64,000 nucleotides of DNA from Symsagittifera roscoffensis (lineage: Eukaryota > Xenacoelomorpha > Acoela > Convolutidae). The DNA lies in the NCBI RefSeq assembly GCF_963678635.1, contig NC_087062.1:52400473-52464472 (forward strand). The letters run 5' to 3'. How positions within the stretch are numbered: the first letter of the stretch is position 1; the number at the start of each line of letters is the position of its first letter. Below, piece by piece: positions 45,312-57,388 of the stretch. The position numbers were made by a program, and so were the translations under genes. Below the pieces are notes generated by a model that was not told the origin of the DNA, searched no databases, and saw nothing but the letters and a program-made list of their open reading frames with translations.

Positions 45312-45725
45312 AAAAGACTGCTCGTATGATATAATGTTCCGACTGCCTTTCGAGGTCTATGGAGCAGTAATAACATTAAGAAAGCCAACGATGTTCGAGA
45401 TTTTTTTTAAGAATCATCCCCCATACAACATATAAAAATAAAGTGATAAATTTTGCTCATAGTCAGAAGTCAAATATGGCAAATAAGCTTCCTTGAACAA
45501 ATTTGGAACTATTTCTAAGACGGATTTAATTCACGTTAATAGCGCAAAATATATCGCGCGTTAATTGTCCCAAATTGGCCAAAATGCAAATTTTTAAACC
45601 CCCATAACTTTACAAAAAATGATCACAGGTGAAATATTTTTTTCAAATTTAAGCTCAAGACAACAATAATTTTTGAATGACATAAAAAATTCGTCAAAAA
45701 TTCGTCAAAAATTTTGTTGCCTCGA
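45312..45725 (-). mobile_element. Helentron-like element (HINE), 5'-truncated
   Basis: Minus-orientation copy. The 3' end is at the left (AAGACTGCTCGTATGATATA, ATGTTCCGACTGCC), with the CpG core GCGCAAAATATATCGCGCGT near 45542. The leader and 5' terminus (toward 45725) are missing after a duplicated TCGTCAAAAATTCGTCAAAA. Confidence 0.65.
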
Positions 45726-46883
45726 AAAAGAGTAATATTATAATCCATTTTCAATTGATTATAATCGATTTGTTTTCAATTTTGTAGACACTGACAAAGA
45801 AACTCAATTTTTATTCATGGAACTCCAATGCGGAAAGTCCAGCTAGCGGTTGCTGCTCAAAGAAAAATTGAAAAAAAAAAGTAATTTCTGTTGCAAGTTA
45901 TGATGGTTTTTTTTCCAGTCGAATATGATTGGTCCCGTAGATGAGCCAAGAAAGTAGATAAATTCGATAATGTACAATATTCATTTTGACCGTTTTTGTC
46001 CAAAAAATTAATTGAACACAGAAAAAAAATATCAGAACATCTTAGTAATTTTTTTAACTCTAGCAAAACTTTTTCTTTTTTGTTGTCGAAAAGGCACTGA
46101 AAAAAGCATGAAAAAATTATTCATGGTCCTTGGAGTGAAACATAGTTTTTAAGCCTTATTTTAGCATCAAGCTTGTTCGCTTGCTTATTTCGCTCGAAAT
46201 GAGAACAAAAAACAAAGAGACAAAACCAATTTTGCTGTGCACTGGGAGTTTTACGGGAAAAGTTTATTAAGGTTCAAGTATCGGCTGCAAGGCGATTTCT
46301 TTTTTATAGATCACTCAGCCCTTTCGTTATTTATGGCACATCAAAAGAACGAAACACAAACTGCAATTAAATTCAAAATCAACATTATTAGACTCGAAGT
46401 AAAATTTATTAATCGAAAGTGTTTCACAATTTTACAATTTACAATTTGCGTGGCAACAGTGTCCGGCTCAGGTCAATACAAGTCAGATTGAAGATATTGA
46501 CAATGTATGTGCTTAAGAATTCCACTTGCTTGTTAATTACTTATCTTTTTGTTTGCTCAACTTTCTCTTTTTTTTCAGAAGTTGAAGTTGAACGAATTCT
46601 TATTGTTTTTTTTTTATTTTTTATATCTCTGAGAAATAAAACTAAGCATATATGTTAGTTGATACAACTTCTTTTTTTTCAATTTTCATACTATTTGAGT
46701 GTTATGATTAGTCGAGCTGTCTAAACCAAGTTCAAAACTCTACAAATTTGCGAAAACTGGTGAAAAGTACAAAAAACAAATTTTCTGCTAAGGGCTTTAA
46801 TATCTCACAAATAATACTACAAATTTTGTCAAAATCTACTAGCTAAAACCCTGATGCTGGACTGGAGGTAAAATCATCCCTAG
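45726..46883. other. Spacer with minor repeats
   Basis: A relic of the ATTATAATCGATT family lies at 45740-45775 and a relative of the repeat at 12220 at 46120-46240 (GCTTGTTCGCTTGCTTATTT). No gene seen. Confidence 0.45.
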
Positions 46884-46932
46884 AGCATAGAAGACTGCCC
46901 GAATATCAGGACGAAGCCTCGAATGCTCCGAC
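46884..46932 (-). mobile_element. Fragment of Helentron-like element, host of a nested MITE
   Basis: GAAGACTGCCCGAATATCAG, GACGAAGCCTCGAATGCTCC, GAC is the 3' terminus of the family in minus orientation. The hAT MITE at 46933-47344 sits immediately after it. The sequence resumes past the MITE with GTTCCGACTGCATTTTAC, so the MITE landed in the subterminal inverted repeat. Confidence 0.7.
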
Positions 46933-47344
46933 CACCAGCGAATTTAGGGCGGGGTGGCGGACGCCACCTCAGGGATTCTACCCCCTGCAGACCCAAAGGG
47001 TCCCCCTTTGTATTATTTTGTGATAACCATTTTGGCTGTCTGGCCCTAAAGTTTCTCTAGAGGCACTTTCGGCGCCAATATATACCAATTTCGAGGGGGG
47101 AACGAGCGCCCAAAAAAAGGTTATTTTTTAGTCAAAATTTTCAAAAAAGGGTCTAACAACGCGTTTTTTGGCCTATTTTGCACAATTTTGACTGCAGCGC
47201 ACAGCATTTCACCAATACGGAGTCTTTTTAGGACTTGGGAGAGTTCGGAAAATCAATTTGTTTGACCTAAAGAATGTCGACAAACTTTTTGATATTTTTT
47301 GAAAAAACGCCTGCCCCATTCGAGAAAATCTTTGATACGCCCTG
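46933..47344 (+). mobile_element. hAT-type MITE nested in the Helentron-like fragment
   Basis: Diverged ends CACCAGCGAATTTAGGG and GATACGCCCTG. The interior contains GACCCAAAGGGTCCCCCTTT, as in the other MITEs. Flanked by GCTCCGAC (46925-46932) and GTTCCGAC (47345-47352), an 8-bp target duplication with one difference. By eye this is the oldest of the three complete copies. Confidence 0.8.
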
Positions 47345-50300
47345 GTTCCGACTGCATTTTACATTTTGACTGCACTTTATCTTCTGACTGTCCTGAATCT
47401 TCCGACTAAGAAATGGATTTTCAAATTCAAATTTTGGTTAAAAGTTTTGGTCATAAGTGGCTCTCCTGATTAAGTTTTATACTACTAGATTCAGCACTTT
47501 CTCCAAAAGTTGGAACAATAATCAACCACAATGCGAAAGTCAGATCGCAAGTATAATTGTTTGTTGTGTATGAATCATACACTAAATACTGAAAAGAAAC
47601 CAACTGGCAACAAGCTTTGCTTTTGTTTTTGGAGAAAAAAACGCAAAAAAATGCGCTGGGATGCATTTTGACAGGCCTGTAATTTCTCTTTCGTTCATCC
47701 CGGTAACTTTTTAGAGACCGTCTTAGGGTGGGTGCACTATTCCGACAGTATTTTTTTTAGGTCAATTAATTTGACTGAGCAGTCATTTGTTCATGAAGAA
47801 AACATCCGGAAGTCTGAACAGATATTCAGACCGCCACCAGACTCAATTACAGTTATTAATTTTTGTTCCTTTTCTAAACTGGGTTAGATTTAATTTTATT
47901 TATTCTCCATTTTAGACCACCCGTGAAAAAAATGTTCTAAAAATGTTGCTTTTTGGATATTCAAGCAGTTCTAGAGTTTAACTTTTCTTTTTGTTTGTTC
48001 TGGATTCCAGATTTTTTGCTTGATATTGCGAAAAAAAGGTCGAAGAGATTGACGCTAGCGAGATAGAGCATAGACTGTTTTTCTTTAGTTTATTTTAGCC
48101 TGCATTCAAGATATAAGATACATATAGTAATTCATAGAAATTCCATCTAAAAAAACTGGCTCCTCTTTGGTCAAAATATGAAAATATGATAGAAAATATT
48201 CAAAAAAAATCTTAAAAAAATGTCTCGACTCAGTGCCGACAAAAACTCTTCAATTTTCTAGCCGTTTAAAACGAATTTGATAGTTTTATACTTTAATCTG
48301 TAATTAATATCTAGTTATCTTCTATTAGTGCCTACGTCGAGCCAAAACAATCCTTATAATTTTATTGTTTGGTTTGCTTGTCAAAAATTGAGGTTGGAAC
48401 TTTCTGCGCAATTTTAAAGCGATTGACTACACTAGTTTCGTTGTGTAACTGCTTAAGTGTATTTGATATACAAATATTACCACATAGATCCGCATAAACT
48501 GCAAAAAGCTGCTCCTTCAATAAAACTTTTTAGAAGGTAAAAACCTGAGAATATTTGTAGTTATATGTTATTACTGGTGAGCGGAAATTCGCTTAATTTT
48601 GCAGGCCGTGTGAAATATTGTAATCGACCATTCAGCTTATAAGCTCACTTCCGGCTCAGTCGGCCAGCTCCACTGGAATTAAACAGAGCAACCCAATTTG
48701 ATCAAATGGTTGCGCCAAAGTAATGATCCTATTCAAAACATTCATGAAATGTTCACTAATTGGACCTCGCAGTATGGACCTTTTTCATTTACTCCAGAGG
48801 GATTTGTTTTTTGAATTTAAACTATTTTTACCTGAGCAAAAAATTGATTTCGAACCTGTAAATAACTCGTTTGGAACATACAAATGTGCTATTTTTATTG
48901 AATGTACATGGACGGCCAAATAAAATTGTTGCGGTCCGCTTCTCATCAAAATCGGTTATTTCACTAATTACATGGGTCAGATGAAACAAACAGTGTCAGA
49001 GTCCAATTTTAGATTATTGAGGATCTGTCGATGATCTAATTTTATTGTCCCTACCACCAAAGGCGAGCAGTAAATTAGCATTCAGTTGTTTTTTCCTCGC
49101 AAAGTCAGATACCACGAAGAAGTGGTAAAAAAATTATATTTCTTTTTGATTCCCTTCTCAGCTTGAATAAAAAAATCTGGAAAAACCACTTACTTTCACG
49201 AAAAAAAATCGTGAAAAAAAACTGATTTTTCAAGTTCTTTAAGGTTTGAAAAACTGCTGCAATTTTGAAGAATAATTGTAGAAGCATCAATATCCCACAT
49301 GACAAAATGTTAAATTTTTTAACATTTTGAGCAAAGTTTGAGAGAAACACGTTTGAAAATTTTGTTTTTGCAAGCTCTTAAGGATAATTTAAATCAGCAT
49401 TGTATAAATCAATGCATTTTATTGATTTTATCGGTCAAAACATTCAATGATTTAACTGGTCAAAAGATCAAAATTTTAGTTTTTTTATTTCCAAAACTTT
49501 ACGCGTAGAAGTCAGTGATAAATTGAAACCTGACGTCAGACTGCGCAGTCTTAGCTTAAACAACTTTGTTCAGATTCATTGACCAAAAAGATATTTCTAA
49601 CAGTTTGGCATCAACAACATAAAACAAATGCAAAATTTGGAACAGACAGAATTATTTGAAAAGAGCCAATGACCTACAATTAGCAGCAAAAAGTTCAGGC
49701 AGACAAAACTAAATAAAAAGAGCAAATTACCTGGTCTGAAAAAAATGTTGCATGCAAAACTTAACTTATCAGACCGTATTTAAATATCAAGGTGTCTGAA
49801 AAAACAACATTGCATGCAAATATTGCCAAAATGGCACGATTAATCTTTTTATATAATTCCTTCTGTCCGAATTTTTGCAACTCTAAAATCTAATTTTTCA
49901 GACAAGAAAAAACGACTCACAATCACCAAAAAAATCAAGTTTAAAAGTTAAAAATGCGCAAAATGCAGATTGCTCTTTATAATTGTTTTTTTTTCTAATC
50001 CAATTTTTCCTAGTAATCATAATTTTTATACAGTTTTTAATAGTTTGAACTGTTATAAAAGCAATGCTAATTATGTTTGCTTATTAGGAGGGTTTTTTCT
50101 TTTATCAAAGTGCCATGCAATTTGCTGCCAAAAAAAACTAAAAACCGCTACAAAAATCGCACGCAAAAATTCAAAAATCAACCTCGAATTATTTTCAGCT
50201 TGACGCCAGAACTAATTCAAAAATTTAAGACGTTTCTCATTTGCTCTTCTTTATTATATTTGTTTCTTCCAATGTCTTGCAACTTTCTATATTTGTTAAC

Positions 50301-51064
50301 TGACTGAAGACTTAATCTATAAATTGAAATGTCAAAATTGCGAAATAAAAAAAAACCTGAAGTAGAGAAAGTTAGATGGCGTGAGAAATCCAAAAAAAAT
50401 TTCACTATTTCATTTCAACATTTCAACTGTCAAAACAACGTTTATACGAGACATCATTTTTCATATGATTTCAAAATCACTTCATCAAATTTTTTCCTTA
50501 AGCAATTATATGGCATGCAAGATTTTCGACGCATACAATACCAATAAAAAAGAAAATGCGAAAATTCAGAATTATTTCAAAAATTTTTAAGGTTAATTAG
50601 TGAATTTTTCGAAAGTTTTATATAGCTTTCAAAACATTTATCGGACATATTTTATTATTTTTTCGAAATAAATCTGACCTTCAAGCTGAAACACAATGGA
50701 AATTTTTTTTTTGGAATAAACGAACTAATTTATTTGTCGTTTATTTTTATGTGCTTTTTTCGAATGAGAAATATCATGTCAGATCGCTGCTGAAAGAAAA
50801 TTGTTTTAAAGTTAACGGCTTGAAAATATTCATAAAACTGGCCTCTAAAAACTTATGTCAGTTTAAATGCAATTTTTAAAGTACGTTTGCAATGTAATAT
50901 ATGTTTCACTATTTCAAGGTCAGATTTGTTTCAGAAAGATAAAACCTTGTCCGATCACTTTGCAAGAAACTATATTTAGAAAATGGCATAAAAATTCAGA
51001 AAAAATTATTTTGAAAAGCCATATGCCAATTTCAAGCGTTTCTTGCTAGCATATTTGAATTTTT
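47345..51064. other. Long AT-rich stretch with decayed repeats
   Basis: Near 47340-47410 is a run of GACTG words (CCGACTGCATTTTACATTTT). At 49380-49405 is an end of the 40106-type foldback. Between about 49600 and 49930 are diverged relatives of the foldback at 51065 (GGAACAGACAGAATTATTTG, TTGCATGCAAA). No exon-like segment with splice sites was found. Confidence 0.45.
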
Positions 51065-51308
51065 AGGTAACATTGAGACATACTTTCTGTCTGGACTATT
51101 AATTTTGCATGCAAAAATATTCTGAAAAAAGTCATTTGCTCCTTTTAATTATTTTTGTCTGTTCGAACTTTTGCTACTAACTATAGAGAGTTGCCAAAAG
51201 TTGGAACAGACAAAAATAATTGAAAAGAGCAAATGATCTAATTCAAAAAACTTTTGCATGCAAAAACTAGATTTTCAGACAGAAAAAATGTCTCAAGGTC
51301 ACCTGAGC
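51065..51308. mobile_element. Foldback element, nearly perfect palindrome
   Basis: The left arm (TTGAGACATACTTTCTGTCT, TTTTGCATGCAAAA, TCATTTGCTCCTTTTAATTA, TTTTTGTCTGTTC) is followed by its reverse complement with few differences. The centre lies near 51185 and the arms are about 110 bp. It has no coding capacity. A decayed relative lies at about 49600-49930. Confidence 0.75.
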
Positions 51309-52067
51309 TTTCGAATTTGCATGCAAAAGCTCAAAACTGGCGCAATGCTTGTTTAAAAGTTAGCTAAGAGCTTCATGTATAATAATGCTCGGTTCTGATT
51401 GGCTGAATTTTTCTAACTTGGAGCCAAATTGGCTTTAGGGGATGTTAACTTTGTCCCTTTGATTCACTATTTTCTACGGCTAAAGACTAAGATGAAGGTC
51501 TAGCTTTAAAATTTGAACTCAAATTTGAAAGTTAAGCTGAAGCTTTAAAATTTTGAACAAAATTTTAAACATTTTGAGCAAAGTTTGAGAAAAACGCGTT
51601 TGAAGTTTCTCAAATCTGTTATATCTTGATCAATCTGTAGATCAATATATTGATAAAATCTGTTATTTCTTGCCTGTATTTAATCGTGTCAAAAATAATC
51701 AGCTATAGTTTTTGACCGATTAAATTGCTCAAGGTCACCGATATCGACAACAATTCGGCAATAACTATCTATGAAAACTAAATTATGCTGAAAGCTGAGC
51801 ACGATTTATTATCTCGATTACAAAAGTGTTCCGAGATCATCATATTAAGCCAGCTGGGCATACTATTTCCTTGTACGACTCAAAATTTAACACTTAACAG
51901 TTCACATTAATGTCCGAATTTTTTACAAATAAACTCAACTAAATACACTAACAAACTATATACACTAACAACCTAATAATACAACTAAAAGTTCAACTAA
52001 TTTTTCTTTTCCAAAATTTGTTGAAGTACAACTGAAGAGTAGTAAGAACGTTGAGTTTCAGGTCCTC
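51309..52067. other. Spacer, nothing recognised
   Basis: Contains at 51375-51440 the inverse of a segment from 13262-13330, and near 51568 a repeat phrase (AACATTTTGAGCAAAGTTTG) also found at 49321. Confidence 0.45.
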
Positions 52068-52098
52068 GACGCAATATACGAGCAATCTTGTTCACCTT

Positions 52099-52537
52099 CA
52101 GGGGCGGATTTAGGGGGAGGGGCGGGGGGGGGGTCGGACGCCTCCTCTTCTCAGGGATTCGACCCCCTGCCGACCCAAAGGGTCCCCCCTTTGATACTTT
52201 TTCAGAAATCCATTTTTGGCCGACCGACCCTAAAATTTTTCTAAAGGCGCCTTAGGCGCCAATATATACTAACTTTGAGGGGGAGCGCGCGCCAAAAAAA
52301 CGCAATTTTTTTGTCAAAATTTTTCAAAAAGTGCCCAAAAATGCCTTTTTTGACTGTTTTTTCAAAAATTTTCCTGCGGCGTACAAAATTTAGCCAAAAT
52401 AGGTCAAAACAACGCTTTGGGAGAGCTCAAAAAATCAATTTGGTCGACCTAAAAAAAAAGTCGTCAAAATTTTCGAATTTTTTTGAAAATCCGCCCCCCC
52501 CCCCCCCCCCCTCGGGAAAATCCTAGATCCGCCCCTG
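52099..52537 (+). mobile_element. hAT-type MITE, best preserved copy
   Basis: Ends CAGGGGCGGATTTAGGG and CCTAGATCCGCCCCTG form terminal inverted repeats, and TTCACCTT is duplicated exactly on both sides (52091-52098, 52538-52545). It lies just after ATACGAGCAATCTTG at 52077-52091, the 3' tip of a Helentron-like element. Long G and C runs near both ends make it prone to length error. No transposase; the 83-codon open frame inside is incidental. Confidence 0.93.
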
Positions 52538-52545
52538 TTCACCTT

Positions 52546-53724
52546 TTATCGATAAAATCAAAAAAAGAGAGATTATAATCGGTTTTTGTGTATAAATTGT
52601 TCTAAATTGATGCGAAAACGATAGGTTGAAAAATATAAAGATGAATTTACACGGTACTATAAAGTTGCTCAAGAAAATGTTTCCTTTTGCTGAAGAGCAA
52701 TCATTTATTCAAAACGGCGGTCAAACATTTACTGAAAAGTTGAAAAAATATATAAATGATTTTTCATTTTTCTTACAAAAGTGACTGTGATCTACTTGGT
52801 TATTGCTGCGACGTATATTTTGCTTAACATGGTTAATCTTCTAGGAAACAAGCCGACCGTGATTTTTCCAAAGCATCGAGAAGTTTCGAACTTTTTTATT
52901 CCGCTCTTTATTGTCTGATAATTATTGTCTGATAATTATTAGTCGGAACGTTATTCTCTGCTACTTGCACAGCAACCAGCTAGTCTTCTTTATGTCCTTT
53001 TTGACTGAACTATTCAAAAAAGAGTATTTTACCGCCGGGTGTATTTTATACTGATTTGATGTTGATTGATTTGCCCTTAATAATGCTGTTTTCAGAGTGT
53101 AGTGGGTTTGATTACGACCATTTGTTTGCCGGTTGACCATGCCACTTCAGGGAACTTGCAGCCATTTTTAATGCGAAGAGGAGCCTTAATTACTTCCAAA
53201 AACATTATTATTCGTATTTATGAAGTCCAACTTATTTAAAATTCATTTCTTTTGATCTCTGAGCTGCCTGAGAATTCCACAGTATGTTGTCAGTGAATTT
53301 CGTTCAAACTGCAGTTGGAGTACTTGGCTTCACACAGATTGCAAACGGACTCTTTCATAAATAATGACACTTTTTTTTTATTTTGTGTTCATAAAATTGT
53401 TTTTCCGAACTAAAATGTGTCTTAGAGCCAACCTTGCGTCGGTCTGAATTATTCGGGTTTTTTGTGTTTCTATCACCATTATAGCTAGCCGTCTTTTTAA
53501 CTGATTTTAAGAATAGCCTTTTGACCAATTATTTTTGTCTTTGAAAACGACCTATTTGAAGCAAAAAAAGGGGAAAAACAGTAGAACGTCTAATAATTTG
53601 CAAAGAAATTGAATTTGCATAATTTCTGCTTGTAAGCCGCAAGTTATTTCCTGATTTACTAATCCATACCAAGCTTTTACCCTCTTCTTGCCCGACTTTC
53701 AAAACAAAATCAAGAAATTACACG
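52546..53724. other. Upstream region of the Cys-loop receptor gene
   Basis: The promoter and 5' untranslated region of the first signal-peptide exon should lie here. No TATA box or upstream exon was obvious. GTCTGATAATTATTGTCTGA is a short direct repeat near 52915-52940. Confidence 0.4.
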
Positions 53725-53893
53725 ATGACCTCACGAATTGACCTGATGAAATTTGTGCAGCTTCTGCTACTTTTGGAGATTTTGTTGGCGTGCGTGGCAA
53801 AGAGTGTTTCTGGGGGAACATGTGAGAAGCTGGTAGACAACACGGCCAACTCGACCTGCTATGACAAGGATCTAAGACCTTTATTTGGAGCAG
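53725..53893 (+). CDS. Cys-loop receptor, alternative first exon 1a (signal peptide)
   Basis: ATG at 53725 opens 56 codons ending GGAGCAG|GTAAGG, phase 1. It begins MTSRIDLMKFVQLLLLLEIL with a hydrophobic core and a small-residue cleavage region (SVSGGTC), so it is a secreted or membrane N-terminus. The mature start GTCEKLVDN...CYDKDLRPLFGAG ends in the Y-D-x-x-L-R-P-x-F-G block that precedes strand 1 in Cys-loop anion channels. It joins the exon at 63482 in phase. It has an N-S-T glycosylation sequon and two cysteines 12 apart. Exon 1b, 0.8 kb downstream, is its paralogue. Confidence 0.85.
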
Positions 53894-54513
53894 GTAAGGA
53901 TTTATAGCTATATTTCAGGATTTAAAATAATAGTTTCCTTCTATTAAGTCGTTATAGGTACCAGGTCTATGCTAAACTTCTCTAACGTATTTTCCTTAAA
54001 GTTCAAAGAGTAAAACCTACCTGTTAGATTGTTTATTGTAGTATTGCTTGTTGTTTGTATTTTTTGAAGCCGAAAAACTTGCCTATAATTTTTCAACTAT
54101 AATCGGAACTTCAACTATAATCGGAAATTAATCGAAATTAAGCTTGTTCAAACAAATATTTAGTCCGTTTTTTATTTTGCTCAATTATTTAGCATCTCTG
54201 TTCAAACCGCTCCATTGTCTCCTCATTTTCCGTATAGCGCCTGCTGCAAATCAAATGAAAATAGGAAAAATAACTTAGTGTCAATACTTTTTTCTTATTT
54301 TCGCCAATCATGAAGTTATCCTGAAAATACTTCTCAGCCAAGAAAAGCCGTAAATTGAGATTTACAGGCATCAGATGTGAATCTGGAATAATACCTGATT
54401 CCTATTCCCCCAAACCATTAGGCTGATTTTGTTTTTATTAATTTGCATCGTCAAAAACAGGGAAGAAGCTGTTGTCATACTTTACCACAGGGAACAAGAG
54501 CCCGCAACATAAT
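53894..54513. other. Segment between the two alternative first exons
   Basis: AT-rich. Possible acceptors before exon 1b (TCAAAAACAG at 54460, TTTACCACAG at 54490) leave open whether 1b has its own promoter or is spliced to an upstream untranslated exon. Confidence 0.45.
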
Positions 54514-54664
54514 ATGTCCCTTCATACAACCGCGCTGCTGCACTTTGTGTTATTTTTGAAAGTTTTACTCTGCGCGTTAGGCAGAGCGTCGACTGGAACT
54601 TGTAAGAGATTAGTCGACAACTCAGCATGCTACGACAAGGATCTCAGGCCTCGATTTGGCTCAG
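54514..54664 (+). CDS. Cys-loop receptor, alternative first exon 1b (signal peptide)
   Basis: ATG at 54514, 50 codons, ends GGCTCAG|GTACTT in the same phase 1 as exon 1a. It encodes MSLHTTALLHFVLFLKVLLC, then ALGRASTGTCKRLVDNSA and CYDKDLRPRFGSG. The last 26 residues are plainly paralogous to exon 1a, while the signal peptides differ. Three residues are missing relative to 1a (the TAN of NTANSTC), which removes the glycosylation sequon. The frame is open upstream without an ATG, so the ATG chosen is the first. Either exon can join 63482, so alternative promoters or splicing are expected. Confidence 0.82.
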
Positions 54665-56898
54665 GTACTTTCAAGATAAAATGGTTCACTAATTTGCAAC
54701 GCAATAAGTAATTGTGTCTATTGTAAAAACAGATTCGCAAAACATTCCACGGATAAATTCTGCAATTAGCTCTGCAAGCTTTAAAAAAAATCTTGATCAT
54801 CAACGGTAAGGAGTTTCTGTAGGATTCTTAGCGTTTCTTTAGGATAGCATGTCTGCGATTAGAGTCGCAGTTGGATCAACGCAAAAACATTAATTCCGAA
54901 AATATTAAATATAACAATCCAAAATCAAGCTAAACTGCGAGAATCGAAAAATTTTCGAAGAACGATTTGCGATTATTTTATCAAAAACTGAAACAAAATT
55001 TAGTTCTTTTCTGAAAAAAAAAACAGTTTTCTTTTCTGATTTAGTTTTTGCGTATGGTACAGTGCTGATTTAAATTAACCGGATTAACCGTTTTTAAAAA
55101 TTTGATTGACGTTAGACAAAACTAAATGGGAGCACAAGTTGCCTAGATTTTGAACAGATGTAATATGGTTCAATTTATTTTGGTAACTTCGGGCCAACAG
55201 TTTTAACTTACAAGGGGATCATTTTTGGCTCATTTTATTCAATCAAAGATTACGCCAAAATTACTGGTGTAACTAATGACCACATTATATCAAAGAGATT
55301 TTCTTATGTAATCCAACAAAGTTTCAGCAGGATGTAATTTTGCAAAAAAAATTTTGATAGATGAATGCAATTTTGTTTGATGGTCAAAAATGTCATTTTT
55401 ACTACATATAATGCCAAATTAGATTTTAAAACAGTTTTCAAGTTTTTCGGCTCGTTTGGAGAAAAAATGCCTCTTTTCTAGGACATTGATGTTGTTAGAA
55501 ATCTGGGCCATCTTTGGCCGTTTTCTTCGGTCAACTTCATCAACGCTGAACACTGATACAAATTTTTCTCGAAAACGAGAAATTTTTTCAGCGGTCTCTT
55601 GAGCCACGTGACCAATATTTCACTAATATGTAACTTTTTAATCCATTATCCGGTTTTTTAATAATCATTTCTAAAAAGATTTTTGCACGATATGATAAAA
55701 TATCGTTCAAAATTTGAGATCATATCAGAAATCTTTTAGGTGCAATCTGGTTAGTAAAATTATGGCCGTATGAAAACTTCCAATATGGTCAGCTTTAGAT
55801 AGTTTTAGTTTCTCAAAACATTATCAAAACTTATTTTTGAAAATTTTACTGAACACGTAAAGATAGATAGATTTGTCAAATTTCAATGTTCTTGTTAAAT
55901 GATTAAACCGTGGCTCTTCGATATTGTTTTAAATTGTATAATTTTTATATAAAACTATAATTTTATTGTAAATAATTGAGTGTTTCAATTATTTATAGCC
56001 AGCCATTTTTCGAAAAATTAAAAAAAAATGCTGGAAGAAAACTTTAATCTTATCCAGATTTTAAAAACACAAGAATTAGATCTGTATGTTAAGTAGGATC
56101 TTCTCGTTTTTTTAGTTAATGAGAGTAAGTATCTTCAGAATAATAACTGATAAATTTGGGCAGGTATCAGTTACTTTGAAGAAAAAAAACTGTGTTCCAA
56201 AAGAAAATCCCAAAAGTTTACTCGAAACAAAATGTATTTTTTAAAAAATATATCAAAAAAAAACTTTTATAAAAAAAGATAAAAAACCATGTTCGCGTTT
56301 AAAAACTATCCAATATGCATCATCGCAGCGCTACAAGTTGCTTTCAACTTATAAAAACTTGAAATTTGTCTCTCAATTACCACAAAACTTTCTGTGAGCT
56401 AAGAACAATTAGTTCATTTTAGTTAAATGATAGCGTGTTGCTGGTTTCAAACTAGTTGACTTCCTGCCTCAGTAACCTAAGCTAGCCCTAATACTAACAC
56501 GTCAAGTAAGAACGCGGCAACGCAACCAGATGAGTTTATAAAAGCATGTTAGAACTTGTATTATTGCAGAAAAATTTTTTCTCAGTGGCTTTGCGTCGTT
56601 AACCGCCAGTTGTTTTCATCAACATTCCGCGTCTCTATAAAGTTACTATTAAGCACGCAACTTATATCGACACAATTGGTTGAAATTTCTGCTAAAATTA
56701 AATCCCGTATCTTTGGATTCAATTCGGCTAAAATTGAATCCAAAAACTTCTAGATAGATAAAATTTTTATTAAGGAATTTTGGCAATTTTTTGTGCTTAA
56801 GTGACTTTCTAATTTTTTACATTCTAACCAAACAATTACAAGATAACTTTTGAAACAATTCACCGCTCAGCCAGTTCATTTTCATTCTAAATGCAAAC

Positions 56899-57388
56899 AA
56901 AACTGCTCGTAGATCAGGGCAAAGCCCTGAATACTCCGACTGTCCCTTAATTCATATCGAACATTTTTTGGGAAACAAAAATTTGAAACCTAAACATTTT
57001 GGACCAAATTAAAGTGTAAAATTTTGAGTCGTAAGAAATTAATACGACAAATTAGCTAGACTCAATTCAATTTGGAACGGTTTTGTTGTGCGGGATAATT
57101 CGCCACGAATAGATAATTCGCATTACGCTCTCAGCATCATGAATGAACTCTACAAAGCGCGCATAATTTAGTTCGGAACATGGCAAATGGGGCAATTTTC
57201 AAACCCCCAGATTTTTTACAAAAAATAATCAGAAGTGAAATATCTTTTTACATATCACTTACTCAGAAGGCGATATCTTCAATGGGTATAAAAAGATTTT
57301 GTTGAAAATTATTATTTCGATCGATGAAAATTGACTGAATAAAAAACCACACCAAGCGTAAATATTCCGTTTTCTTCAAAAGTCAGAA
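56899..57388 (-). mobile_element. Diverged Helentron-like element (HINE) in the receptor intron
   Basis: Its 3' terminus is on the left (AAACTGCTCGTAGATCAGGG, CAAAGCCCTGAATACTCCGA), and it ends at AAATATTCCGTTTTCTTC near 57375. The CpG core is largely lost, suggesting an older insertion than the pair at 61.1 and 61.8 kb. Confidence 0.6.

Noticed and set aside
52275-52526. 83-codon open frame within the hAT MITE
   Set aside because: It lies wholly inside a non-coding MITE, ends in a poly-C-derived proline run, and has no match in the other copies.
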